Part shown: piece after piece, positions 8,319 through 16,186 of the stretch | Layout: each line of letters opens with the position of its first letter | How positions within the stretch are numbered: position 1 is the stretch's first letter | Origin: Actinomycetota bacterium | GTDB lineage: Bacteria; Actinomycetota; Thermoleophilia; Solirubrobacterales; Solirubrobacteraceae | NCBI GenBank assembly: GCA_009699865.1 | Contig: WLNJ01000011.1 | Span: 1-56,055, forward strand | Direction: 5' to 3' | DNA: 56,055 nt | Translations under genes and position numbers: made by a program | The notes under the pieces: model-generated | What the model saw: the letters and a program-made list of their open reading frames with translations, nothing else | Told to the model about the DNA's origin: nothing | Databases searched by the model: none

Positions 8319-9287
8319 ATGTCAGTCAAGAAACTCGCTGTTCTGGGAGCGGCTTGCGCAGTGGTGGCAGTTCCTGCCACGTCCGCGCAGGCACGATCCT
8401 CAAAGACGGGCGGGGTGGTTGTGAAGGTTGACCGCGGAGGCAAGGGCCTGAATGTTGTTGCCGCCCACGGTCGTGTCAAACACCTCAGGCTCGCCCGTAA
8501 AGCGCCATCGCGTGTTCGCGGCGGCAGCAAGGTAGTCGTCTCAGGCGGGAAGGTAATTTCGGCCAGGGGCCGTGCGAGCGCGACTCGACTTCGCGCCAAG
8601 GTTGTCAACCGACGTGGCCACCTGACCGCGGTCACGACGGACGGCACACCGCTCTCGGTAGTGATCGGGAATGTCAACGTTGACCTCTCCGGGATTCCGG
8701 CAGGTTCAACGGTTGTCATCACAGTCACGTTTGATGCTGACGGCAAGCCTGTCGTCACCGTCACGCTTCCGGGCGTTACGGCACCACCAGTGGTTGATCC
8801 GGCCGTCTGTCCAACCCCAGCCGTGATCGGCACGATCCTCGCGATCAACCGGTCCGCCTCAAGGGTGATGGTCCAGAAGGCTGACGGCGAGAGGGCCACC
8901 TTTACGGCCCCAGCTGACTCCCTTACGAGTCTCAAGCGTGGGGACCAGGTTTTGATAGCCGACGCTGACTCCGACGGTACGGCTGAAGCGATCAGTGCCC
9001 TTTCGGGGACCGCTCGGCAGCTCGACGGTGAGGTCGCTTGGATCGACAGCGGATGGGGCGCGTTCGGACTACAGAAGTCCGATGGCACCGTGGAAGTTGT
9101 TGACGCCAGCGCATGCCAGCTTGCGAACCTGAGCGAAGGTGACACGGTCACAACCGTCGTCCACACGGATGCTGACGGTGAGGTGATCGCGGACGCGGTT
9201 ACCGTCGCAGACCAGCAGTCATCAGATGACGACTACTGGGGAGCAGGAAGCCGAAGCTGGCCACGTAGTTGGCACAGCCGGGGCTGA
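8319..9287 (+). CDS. secreted protein of unknown function (322 aa)
   Basis: Starts MSVKKLAVLGAACAVVAVPA with a signal peptide probably cut after AQA near residue 25. The mature part is rich in Val, Thr, Asp and basic residues and looks all-beta: VVVKVDRGGKGLNVV, VITVTFDADGKPVVTVTLPG, and later VIGTILAINRSASRVMV with repeated DADG-type turns. The last repeats resemble DUF5666-like small beta domains (family resemblance only). Start chosen by the GGAGGA site at 8305-8310; an upstream in-frame ATG at 8271 lacks one. Single-gene unit ending at a bidirectional hairpin. No enzyme motif seen. Confidence 0.8.
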   Translation: MSVKKLAVLGAACAVVAVPATSAQARSSKTGGVVVKVDRGGKGLNVVAAHGRVKHLRLARKAPSRVRGGSKVVVSGGKVISARGRASATRLRAKVVNRRGHLTAVTTDGTPLSVVIGNVNVDLSGIPAGSTVVITVTFDADGKPVVTVTLPGVTAPPVVDPAVCPTPAVIGTILAINRSASRVMVQKADGERATFTAPADSLTSLKRGDQVLIADADSDGTAEAISALSGTARQLDGEVAWIDSGWGAFGLQKSDGTVEVVDASACQLANLSEGDTVTTVVHTDADGEVIADAVTVADQQSSDDDYWGAGSRSWPRSWHSRG

Positions 9288-9306
9288 TCTGACCTACGGT
9301 TACTTG

Positions 9307-9340
9307 GAGCCCGTCGGCCTTCTAGGAGGTCGGCGGGCTC
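9307..9340. terminator. bidirectional terminator hairpin between convergent genes
   Basis: A 13-bp stem (GAGCCCG..CGGGCTC outermost, two G-U wobbles) with an 8-base loop TTCTAGGA. It follows the secreted-protein stop by about 20 bases. The loop carries the stop codon of the 84-residue gene on the other strand. No long T-run on either side, so termination strength is uncertain. Confidence 0.55.
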
Positions 9341-9576
9341 TGTCCGTGCAACCAAGCCTCGCGGAATTGGCTGGCGGTCAGTTTCCGCATATCCCGGCGC
9401 AGGGCTTTGGCAAGGCGAGCAGCTTCCACCGCCTTGCCCTCCCAGAACAGAACGGTTTCGCTGGTCGCTAGATCGACAAGCTCAACTTTGTCCACGCGGC
9501 CAGGCAGCGCCAGCATCGCCGGCCCGGGGGATCCGTGCGTCACATTGAGCTTGTAGGCAGAACGCGTGGGAGTCAT
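9322..9576 (-). CDS. hypothetical protein (84 aa), coupled to DsbA-like gene
   Basis: Unrecognised. A small soluble protein beginning MTPTRSAYKLNVTHGSPG; a beta-rich N-terminal half (KVELVDLATSETVLFWEG) is followed by basic helices (AARLAKALRRDMRKL). No cysteine, signal or membrane segment. The ATG overlaps the stop of the DsbA-like gene as ATGA, which is the best evidence for expression. Its last codons form part of the terminator hairpin. Position after lpd and a thioredoxin-fold protein hints at a redox link, but nothing in the sequence shows one. Confidence 0.65.
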   Translation of the reverse strand: MTPTRSAYKLNVTHGSPGPAMLALPGRVDKVELVDLATSETVLFWEGKAVEAARLAKALRRDMRKLTASQFREAWLHGQSPPTS

Positions 9577-10292
9577 GCCCCGACCGCCTTGGCTGCTGCG
9601 TCCAACCCAGCATCACCTGTGTAGAGATCGACGCCGACCCGGACCGTTGGAACGGAGGTCACCCCTGCCAGCCCAGCTGCCTCGGTGGTGCGGTCAAGCT
9701 CAGCGTTGAGTGACTTCAGTCCCATCGCCTTCTCCAAAGCGTTGGGGTGAACCTCGGCCGCCGCTCCAGCCAAGTAGATGGTCGTCATGTCCCGAGGGTC
9801 TCGACCCGCACACCATGTCTGCCGCATAAGGGCCAACACGAACGCCACAGTCTTGCCAGCCTGTTTTGCGAAGGTCGCTGCCAGCAGCGCCTCGCGGGAG
9901 AACAGGTCCTCCCCCTCCAACCAGCCACTAGGCGGCTTGAAATCAAGCAAGCGACGCTCAACCGCGATCGCAGAAATCGACTGGCCTAGCGCACCCCGGT
10001 CTTGGTGCCTCCGCACAGGAGACTCCGCGCGAGATTCAGGATGAATCTCGTCGCCTCCGGGGCGGAGTTCGCCAAGAGCGGAGTCGGTCAGGGACGCGGG
10101 TTGATGGGACTCCGGGAAGGCGACCGGCGTCCAAGCCGCGGGTGCGCCGAGAGTCGCAATGATTCGCTCAGCGACAAGCCAGCATTCCGGCTCCGATGGA
10201 TCGAAATAGAAAGCGTTGGGGTCGACTTCGTCGGCCCCTTGATGAACCACCTCGGCTTGCGCCGAGAGGTTGATCAGCCGTGGATCAGCCAC
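9573..10292 (-). CDS. DsbA-family thioredoxin-fold protein, HCCA-isomerase-like (239 aa)
   Basis: The N-terminus VDPNAFYFDPSEPECWLVAE matches the first strand and helix of DsbA/2-hydroxychromene-2-carboxylate isomerase/GST-kappa proteins. The middle is the usual helical insertion (FSREALLAATFAKQAGKTV, FVLALMRQTWCAGRDPRD). The C-terminus returns to the fold with the cis-proline segment GVTSVPTVRVGVDLYTGD. The CxxC of true DsbA is absent (SEPEC instead), so an isomerase/GST-like or scaffold role fits better than disulfide formation. The start is a GTG at 10292, 19 bases inside lpd; a later start near residue 18 is possible. Substrate unknown. Confidence 0.75.
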   Translation of the reverse strand: MADPRLINLSAQAEVVHQGADEVDPNAFYFDPSEPECWLVAERIIATLGAPAAWTPVAFPESHQPASLTDSALGELRPGGDEIHPESRAESPVRRHQDRGALGQSISAIAVERRLLDFKPPSGWLEGEDLFSREALLAATFAKQAGKTVAFVLALMRQTWCAGRDPRDMTTIYLAGAAAEVHPNALEKAMGLKSLNAELDRTTEAAGLAGVTSVPTVRVGVDLYTGDAGLDAAAKAVGA

Positions 10293-11641
10293 CCGTCGGC
10301 TGCTCGCGCTGCTTCCATCAGCGCCTCCGAGAGCGTGGGATGCCCATGGACGATGCGTGCGATCTCGGGGTATCCGCCCTCAAGCGCCTTTGCGTTGACA
10401 AGTTCCTGAATTAGCTCCGGTGCCTTGGCGCCGCAGATGTGACCACCAAGCAGTTCGCCGTATTTGCGGTCGCCGACGATCTTGACGATCCCAGTGCGGT
10501 CGCCGTAGACGGTGCCAGCTCCAACAGCGCCGTACTGGACCTTGCCGACGACAACGTCGTAGCCGGCTTCCTTGGCCTGTGCTTCGGTCAGGCCGAACGA
10601 GGAAACGTTTGGAGTGCAGAAGGTTGCGCGTGGAATGTCCGTGAGGGCAATCGGGTGTGTTGCCATGCCGGCCGAGTCCTCAACGGCGACGATGCCTTCG
10701 TCGGAAGCCTTGTGTGCCAGGGCTGGACCCCTTACGAGGTCGCCTATTGCCCAGATGCCCTCAACTGAGGTGCGCTGAGCCCCATCGACATCAATCAGGC
10801 CACGGTCGTCAAGTTTGATGCCGGCAACGTCAAGCCCAAGACCCTCAACGTCGGGCCCGCGGCCTGCGGCGATGACCACAAGGTCGGCTTCGACCTTCTT
10901 GTCGCCAACCGTGAGGGTTGTGAGACCACCAGCCGACTCAACGCCCGAGACGGGGTTGCCGGTCAGGACGTCAATGCCTTGCTTCTTGAATCCGCGACCA
11001 GCAGCCTTGCTGACATCAGCATCCTCGCTGGGGAGAACGCGGTCCATAGCTTCAATCAAAGTCACGGTGCTTCCAAGGCGGGCGTAAGCGGAGGCGATCT
11101 CAGCACCGCTTGCTCCAGCACCAACGACGGCAAGCCTTGCTGGTGGCGCGTCTAGAGCCCATGCCTCTTCCGTTCCGACAATGCCCTCGCCGAAGTCAAG
11201 GCCGGGGAGTGGCTTGCGGACGGACCCGGTGGCCAAAACAATTCTCTTTGCGGTCAGCTCGCGGTCGCCGACTTTGAGTCCACCGTTACCGGTCAGGACC
11301 GCGGCGCCCTCAATGACTTCAATCCCGTTCTTCTTCATGAGGCCATCGACGCCCCCGGTGAGAGTGCTGATGACTGAGTCGCGGCGCTCAGCGACCTTGG
11401 CGTGGTCGACCTTTGGCTCTGAGACTTCAATCCCATAGTCGCCTGCCTCGCGCACCTCGGTGAGGACGTCAGCTACACGCAGGACAGCTTTTGCTGGGAT
11501 GCAGGCTTTGTTGAGGCAACGGCCACCAATGTGGTCGCGCTCGATGACAACTGTCTTGAGGCCGAGTTGGGCACCGCGGATTGCAGCGACGTAGCCGCCC
11601 GGGCCGGAGCCAACAACGATCAGATCAAACTCGTCTGCCAT
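10274..11641 (-). CDS. lpd: dihydrolipoyl dehydrogenase, E3 (455 aa)
   Basis: Reoxidises dihydrolipoamide on E2 and reduces NAD+. The FAD motif VVGSGPGGYVAA (9-20) is followed by the redox disulfide C42-LNKA-C47. An NAD motif (VVGAGASGAEIASAYARLG) lies mid-protein, then IWAIGDL, and the C-terminal HPTLSEALMEA holds the active His-Glu pair. The ATG at 11641 gives the family length; the longer frame to 11887 is upstream readthrough. The disulfide motif ends ACIPAK rather than GCIPSK, a mild variation. It probably serves the PDH encoded at 4856-8165, although a + strand gene separates them. Confidence 0.95.
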   Translation of the reverse strand: MADEFDLIVVGSGPGGYVAAIRGAQLGLKTVVIERDHIGGRCLNKACIPAKAVLRVADVLTEVREAGDYGIEVSEPKVDHAKVAERRDSVISTLTGGVDGLMKKNGIEVIEGAAVLTGNGGLKVGDRELTAKRIVLATGSVRKPLPGLDFGEGIVGTEEAWALDAPPARLAVVGAGASGAEIASAYARLGSTVTLIEAMDRVLPSEDADVSKAAGRGFKKQGIDVLTGNPVSGVESAGGLTTLTVGDKKVEADLVVIAAGRGPDVEGLGLDVAGIKLDDRGLIDVDGAQRTSVEGIWAIGDLVRGPALAHKASDEGIVAVEDSAGMATHPIALTDIPRATFCTPNVSSFGLTEAQAKEAGYDVVVGKVQYGAVGAGTVYGDRTGIVKIVGDRKYGELLGGHICGAKAPELIQELVNAKALEGGYPEIARIVHGHPTLSEALMEAARAADGWLIHG

Positions 11642-11676
11642 TGCCCCGGACACTAGCGAAGGAACATGGCTAGAAG

Positions 11677-12165
11677 TTAAGGCCGGGATTTGGTGTGCGT
11701 TTGGGCTTGGATGCGGCCCATCGCTCGGATCAGCTTCCAGAACAGTGTGCCGCCGAAAGTCAAGATCACAAATGGCAGCAGGAAGCCGAGCAAGTTGGAC
11801 GCCACGATGATCGAAAGGGCTGAGAAGACAAGAGTGATTCCCAGGAAGGCCTCGAATCCTAGGACGGCCCCATAGCGGCCCTTCCACATTCCAATTGCAG
11901 CTGCGTAGAGCAGCACGGCAAACACGATTCCCGTCGCAGGCCGGGCAGTGCCGCCACTGCTGTTGAGATTGGCCAGCATCAGGCCGAGGTTCGCTGTTGC
12001 CAGCAGCGCAGACACAAGCGCGGCCACGGTCACAGCCGTGGGCCGTTCTCCGGGAGCGAGTGGCTCAAGGGTTGCTCGCAGGTCCGCGTTGCGTTCCTCC
12101 GCCGACTTACGTGGGCGTGGGGGGCGTGGGGACTTGGCTGAGTCGATGGATGGCTGTTGGTCCAC
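11677..12165 (-). CDS. four-TM membrane protein with charged N-terminus (162 aa)
   Basis: The first ~40 residues are polar and basic (PRPPRPRKSAEERNADLRA), then come hydrophobic segments at about 44-68, 76-92, 100-125 and 126-147, ending in a basic tail. No family recognised; the build resembles small actinobacterial membrane proteins with cytosolic N-termini. The start is GTG at 12165. It lies 35 bases upstream of lpd on the same strand, so it may be transcribed with it. Function unknown. Confidence 0.75.
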   Translation of the reverse strand: MDQQPSIDSAKSPRPPRPRKSAEERNADLRATLEPLAPGERPTAVTVAALVSALLATANLGLMLANLNSSGGTARPATGIVFAVLLYAAAIGMWKGRYGAVLGFEAFLGITLVFSALSIIVASNLLGFLLPFVILTFGGTLFWKLIRAMGRIQAQTHTKSRP

Positions 12166-12202
12166 CGCTGCAGTGTGGCACCACCGCTCGGGGATACGAT
12201 TC

Positions 12203-12715
12203 GTGGTTGTGGAGACCGAACCTCTGATCGACGCATGGGAGGCCGCTTGGTCGGGAAGGGACGCGGCCGCGTTCAGAGCCGTCTGTACCGGCGATCTCCA
12301 CTACGAGGACCCACTTGACCCGAAGCCTCTCCTTGGGGTTCAACTCCTTGAGGACAGGGCCGTACGTTTGTGGCAGGCATTCCCCGACCTTCGGATCGAG
12401 AGCGCGGGTCCGCGCTTGGCCGAGGGCGATCACATCGCCGCGCCGATCCGGGCTGTGGGAACTCATAGGGGTTCGATCGCTGGGATTCCCGCTACGGGTA
12501 GGACCGTCTCTCTGCACGCTGTCTGCTTCTGCGAGGTGCGGCATGGCCTGCTGGCGCGGGTCAGGACCTTCTATGACCTGCATGACGCACAGGTCCAACT
12601 TGGCGCCGCTCCGGAGCCCGGCAGCACTGGAGAGCGGGCAATGCGGGCAATTCTTGGGTTTGGTTTGCGGGCCCCGAAACTGCCGGGCCTGTTCCAAGGT
12701 CTGCAGCGTCCCTGA
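12203..12715 (+). CDS. SnoaL-like polyketide-cyclase-fold protein (170 aa)
   Basis: An alpha+beta-barrel protein of the NTF2/SnoaL type. It starts with PLIDAWEAAWSGRDAAAF, followed by YEDPLDPKPLLG, WQAFPDLRIESAGPRLAEGD, and RGSIAGIPATGRTVSLHAVC, the characteristic G-x-PATG-x segment. A C-terminal extension of about 40 residues follows RVRTFYDLHD. GTG at 12203 is preferred over GTG at 12209 because GGGG lies 9 bases before it. Divergent from the membrane-protein gene with only 37 bases between. Such proteins are isomerases, hydratases or ligand binders; the substrate is unknown. Confidence 0.8.
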   Translation: MVVETEPLIDAWEAAWSGRDAAAFRAVCTGDLHYEDPLDPKPLLGVQLLEDRAVRLWQAFPDLRIESAGPRLAEGDHIAAPIRAVGTHRGSIAGIPATGRTVSLHAVCFCEVRHGLLARVRTFYDLHDAQVQLGAAPEPGSTGERAMRAILGFGLRAPKLPGLFQGLQRP

Positions 12716-12738
12716 GTCGGCGGTACCTTCCACTGTCC

Positions 12739-13614
12739 ATGGCACGCCATCTACTTACCGGTGAGGAGCTCTCCAGCGACGAAGTCGCAGGGATTGTCAC
12801 GCGTGCGCTTGAGCTGAAAGCAGCACCACTGTCATCTAACGCGCTTGAAGGCAAGTCGGTTGCCTTGATGTTTGAGAAGCCATCAACCCGGACTAGGGTT
12901 TCGTTTGAGGTTGGCGTTGCCGAGCTCGGCGGCCATCCGGTGGTCCTTGGTGCCGATGAGCTTCAGATCAGCCGTGGTGAGTCACTCGCCGACACAGGCC
13001 GGGTTCTCTCCGGGCATGTTGCCGCAGTCGGTCTGCGCACAAGTGGAGACGAGCGCCTCGCCGAGCTTGCTTCAGAGAGCAGCATTCCCGTCTTCAACAT
13101 GCTTACTGCGGGTCATCACCCCTGCCAGGCATTGGCTGACCTTGTGACCCTCAAGGAGACCTTCGGCACGCTCGAAGGCCTTCGCCTTGCCTATGTGGGC
13201 GATGGCAACAATGTCGCCCGTTCGCTCGCAATCCTGGGCGCACTCGCCGGGGTTGAGGTGGCGATCGCCTCACCAGCGGGCTACACCTTGGAGCCGGTGG
13301 CCGGGGCGATTCTTGTTGAGGACCCAGTAGAGGCCGTCGCTGGCGCCAATGCGATCTACGCGGACGTTTGGGTCAGCATGGGGGATGAGGACACCGCTGC
13401 CGCCCGTCGCGCAGCTCTCGCCCCGTACAAACTCGATGACGCTCTCCTTGACCAGGCCGCTGAAGGCGCCATTGCATTGCATTGCCTTCCTGCCCATCCG
13501 GGCGAGGAGATCAGCGCAGAAGTTCTTTATGGCAGCCGTCAGCAGATCTGGAATCAGGCCGAGAACCGTCGCCATGCGCAGAAGGCAATGCTGGAACTGA
13601 TCTGCGCCGGCTGA
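12739..13614 (+). CDS. argF: ornithine carbamoyltransferase (291 aa)
   Basis: Makes citrulline from ornithine and carbamoyl phosphate in arginine synthesis. The carbamoyl-phosphate motif STRTR (49-53) sits in FEKPSTRTR, typical of OTC rather than aspartate transcarbamoylase. HHPCQ (126-130), the ornithine loop WVSMGDE (211-217) and HCLPAHPGEE (248-257) complete the active site. At 291 residues it is slightly shorter than usual (300-330). It stands alone: no other arg gene is in the window. The 23-base gap to the RNA methyltransferase suggests co-transcription with it. Confidence 0.95.
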   Translation: MARHLLTGEELSSDEVAGIVTRALELKAAPLSSNALEGKSVALMFEKPSTRTRVSFEVGVAELGGHPVVLGADELQISRGESLADTGRVLSGHVAAVGLRTSGDERLAELASESSIPVFNMLTAGHHPCQALADLVTLKETFGTLEGLRLAYVGDGNNVARSLAILGALAGVEVAIASPAGYTLEPVAGAILVEDPVEAVAGANAIYADVWVSMGDEDTAAARRAALAPYKLDDALLDQAAEGAIALHCLPAHPGEEISAEVLYGSRQQIWNQAENRRHAQKAMLELICAG

Positions 13615-13636
13615 CCCAGCCTGCGATGCTGACCCA

Positions 13637-15016
13637 ATGAGCACTGAGACAACTCCCCCCGGCGAAGGCCGCGCTTCCCGCCCACGACCGGGTACTGAGA
13701 TTGAACTGACTGCTGGGCCACTCGCTCACGGTGGTGCTGCTGTCTGTCGCCATGAGGGCTTTGTCGTCTTTGCGCAGGGCGCCGTCCCTGGTGACCGTGT
13801 TCGCGCGGTTCTGGGCAAGGTCAAGAGAAGCCACGCTGAAGCCAGAGTCGTCGAAGTTCTTGAGGCTGGCCCGGACCGCATTGACGCTGTCGCCGACCAT
13901 CCAGGCGCTCCCTGGCAGGTCCTCCGCTACGAAGCGCAGTTGGCCGCCAAGCAGGACATGGTTGAACAGGCCCTGAGCCGACTCGGTGGCTTCGAGAACG
14001 TTGAAGTCGCACAGATCATTCCCGCCGAGGAGCAGTGGCGCTACCGCAACAAGCTTGAGTTCTCATTCGGAGCAACCGATGACGGAACCGTCGCCTGCGG
14101 GTTCCACGCTCCTGGCCGTTGGGATGTTGTTGAGCCTCTGGACACCTGCATGCTTGGCAGTGAGAGAGCGGACCAGGTCCGCAAGGCAGCGCTTGACTGG
14201 TGTGTCTCTAAGGGCCTTGAGCCATTTGATCGCCGAACTCATGAGGGTTACCTGCGCAACCTTGTCGTCCGTGAGGGCGTTCGCACAGGCGAGATGCAGG
14301 TCCGACTTGTCACATCGGTCGGCGAGCTGCCTGACGCAATCGACTTTGGTGATGCAGTCGAGTGCGAAGGCGTCTTCCACACTGAGATTGAAGGCACCGG
14401 CGAGACCACTGTCGGCGGTTCGCTCAGCATCGTCAGCGGCAAGAGCAAGCTGGCAGAGGAGATCAGTGGCCTGACAGTTGGAATCAGCCCAGAGGCTTTC
14501 TTCCAGACCAACACTGTGATGGCGGAGAAGCTCTACGCGATGGCCGCTGAGGAGGCTGCTCTAAAGGGACACGAGCGACTGTTTGACCTCTGCTCAGGGA
14601 TCGGCACGATCGGCCTGGCAATGTCACCGCGCGCAGGTGAGGTGTGGGGAATGGAAATTGTTGAGCCCGCAGTTGAGGACGCAATTGAGAACGCCAAGAT
14701 CAACGGCATCACAAACGCCAACTTCTTCGCTGGCGATGTCCGCCGTGATCTGCGCGAGATGGTCGAGCGCGTCGGCAAGCCGAACACGATCATCGTTGAC
14801 CCACCACGGGCTGGCCTCTCAGGCAAGATCATCCGCCGCATTGGCGAGGCCGGCGCAAAGCGCATTGTCTACGTCTCCTGCAACCCGACAACACTTGCCC
14901 CGAATGCAGCCGCGCTCGCAGAGTTGGGTTATGAGCTCAAGAAGGTCAGGCCGATTGACCTGTTCCCGCAGACGCCTCATGTTGAGTGCGTCGCGCTGCT
15001 TGAACGCAAGTCCTGA
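13637..15016 (+). CDS. TrmA/RlmD-family RNA (uracil-5) methyltransferase (459 aa)
   Basis: A SAM-dependent m5U methyltransferase acting on tRNA or 23S rRNA. An N-terminal TRAM-like beta-barrel (about 15-70, HGGAAVCRHEGFVVFAQGAV) precedes a central domain, and the C-terminal Rossmann fold holds DLCSGIGTIGLAMS (SAM site), IIVDPPRAGL and the nucleophile motif YVSCNPTTLA; PHVECVALLE supplies the catalytic Glu. Where RumA/RlmD carry CGGCxLQH for an iron-sulfur cluster, this protein reads HPGAPWQVLRYEAQL, so the cluster is absent. The target base cannot be assigned. Its stop shares one base with the next ATG (TGATG). Confidence 0.9.
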   Translation: MSTETTPPGEGRASRPRPGTEIELTAGPLAHGGAAVCRHEGFVVFAQGAVPGDRVRAVLGKVKRSHAEARVVEVLEAGPDRIDAVADHPGAPWQVLRYEAQLAAKQDMVEQALSRLGGFENVEVAQIIPAEEQWRYRNKLEFSFGATDDGTVACGFHAPGRWDVVEPLDTCMLGSERADQVRKAALDWCVSKGLEPFDRRTHEGYLRNLVVREGVRTGEMQVRLVTSVGELPDAIDFGDAVECEGVFHTEIEGTGETTVGGSLSIVSGKSKLAEEISGLTVGISPEAFFQTNTVMAEKLYAMAAEEAALKGHERLFDLCSGIGTIGLAMSPRAGEVWGMEIVEPAVEDAIENAKINGITNANFFAGDVRRDLREMVERVGKPNTIIVDPPRAGLSGKIIRRIGEAGAKRIVYVSCNPTTLAPNAAALAELGYELKKVRPIDLFPQTPHVECVALLERKS

Positions 15017-15960
15017 TGAAGGCAGTTATTGCACCTGGAGATGGGAGCTTGAGCGTTGAGGAGCGTCCTGACCCGACAGCCGGGCCGGGCGAGGTACTTG
15101 TCGCAGTCAAGGCAGCAGGGCTGAATGGCGCTGACCGCTTGCAGCGGGCAGGGTTCTATCCCGCTCCTCCAGGCGCTCCAGCGGATATTCCTGGGCTTGA
15201 GCTGGCTGGCGAAGTCGCGGCTCTCGGCGAGGGCGTTGATGACTTTGCGATCGGTGACCGGGTCATGGCCATTGTTGCTGGCGGCGGTCAGGCCGAGTTC
15301 TGTGCCGTCCACGCGTCACACCTCCTCCGCGCCCCCGAGTCTCTCTCTTGGGAGCAGGCCGGTGGGTTCGCTGAAACATTCAGCACAGCGCACGATGCGC
15401 TGATCGCTCAGGCCGGCCTTAAGAGTGGAGAGCGGCTGCTTGTGACTGGGTCCGCTGGCGGGGTTGGAACTGCCGCAATCCAAATCGCGAAGTCAGTTGG
15501 CGCAAGCGTTGTTGCCAGCGTTCGTAACGAGTCACTCCACGGGGCTGTTGCCAAGCTCGGCGCGGAGGTCATCACCCCTGACGCCGAGGCAGATAGTGGC
15601 CCTTACGACGTTGTCCTCGAACTTGTTGGCGCGCCCAATATCGCCACTGACCTCTCATCCCTCAACACCGGCGGTCGCATCGTGGTGATCGGGGTTGGCG
15701 GCGGCGCGAAGGCTGAGGTCAATCTGCTGGTAGTGATGGCCAAGCGAGCCAAACTGATGGGCTCAACATTGCGAGCCCGCGCGACTGACGAGAAGGCCTG
15801 TGTTGCGGCTGGTGTCCGCAATGACCTACTTGGACTGTTGGAGACCGGGGACTTGACCGTCCCAGTCGAGGCGACGTTCCCACTGGACGAGGCTGAAGCT
15901 GCTTACGCCCGCTTTGAGGCTGGCGGCAAGCTCGGCAAGATCGTCCTACTGCTCGCCTAG
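15016..15960 (+). CDS. NAD(P)H:quinone oxidoreductase, zinc-free MDR family (314 aa)
   Basis: A medium-chain reductase of the QOR/zeta-crystallin group. The N-terminal GroES-like domain includes GLNGADRLQRAGFYP, followed by PDIPGLELAGEVAALG and FAIGDRVMAIV. The cofactor domain has VTGSAGGVGTAAIQIAK, the NADPH-binding A-x-x-G-x-x-G-like segment. The structural zinc cysteines of alcohol dehydrogenases are missing, as expected for QOR. Translation is coupled to the methyltransferase gene. Its TAG lies within CTAG, overlapping the stop of the convergent zinc-ribbon gene. The physiological acceptor is unknown. Confidence 0.92.
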   Translation: MKAVIAPGDGSLSVEERPDPTAGPGEVLVAVKAAGLNGADRLQRAGFYPAPPGAPADIPGLELAGEVAALGEGVDDFAIGDRVMAIVAGGGQAEFCAVHASHLLRAPESLSWEQAGGFAETFSTAHDALIAQAGLKSGERLLVTGSAGGVGTAAIQIAKSVGASVVASVRNESLHGAVAKLGAEVITPDAEADSGPYDVVLELVGAPNIATDLSSLNTGGRIVVIGVGGGAKAEVNLLVVMAKRAKLMGSTLRARATDEKACVAAGVRNDLLGLLETGDLTVPVEATFPLDEAEAAYARFEAGGKLGKIVLLLA

Positions 15961-16121
15961 GCGGGTTCGTCGAGGCCAAGCGCGGCCTCGGAGGAGCAGT
16001 TGGTGCAGAGGTTGGGGCCTTCTGATTCAAGTAGGTCGGCGGCTTCCTGCGCTGTCAGCTTGGCCCCGCATTCCTCGCAGCGCTCGCCCAGATTCTCAAT
16101 TGAGTGTTCTTCGAGCCCCAT
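15957..16121 (-). CDS. small zinc-ribbon protein (54 aa)
   Basis: Reading leftward from an ATG at 16121: an acidic N-terminus (MGLEEHSIENLGER), then CEEC (15-18), an amphipathic helix (AQEAADLLE), CTNC (39-42), and an Ala/Asp tail ending LDEPA. The two CxxC pairs 20 residues apart form a rubredoxin-like or zinc-ribbon knuckle. The TAG stop overlaps the convergent oxidoreductase stop in the palindrome CTAG. No strong ribosome site is seen upstream. It is too short for many gene callers, but composition and cysteine spacing argue that it is coding. Role unknown; a nucleic-acid or protein adaptor is possible. Confidence 0.7.
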   Translation of the reverse strand: MGLEEHSIENLGERCEECGAKLTAQEAADLLESEGPNLCTNCSSEAALGLDEPA

Positions 16122-16186
16122 GCTGCGAGGGTAAGACCAAGGTAACGCCCCGGCAACCCTTCCTTCTAGGAGTCATGGATTGACTG

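Noticed and set aside
8315-9166. A 283-residue - strand open frame
   Set aside because: Shadow of the secreted-protein gene, which has a signal peptide and ribosome site.
11948-12202. N-terminal extension of the SnoaL-like protein
   Set aside because: Antisense to the membrane-protein gene and unlike the family; GTG at 12203 gives a normal start.
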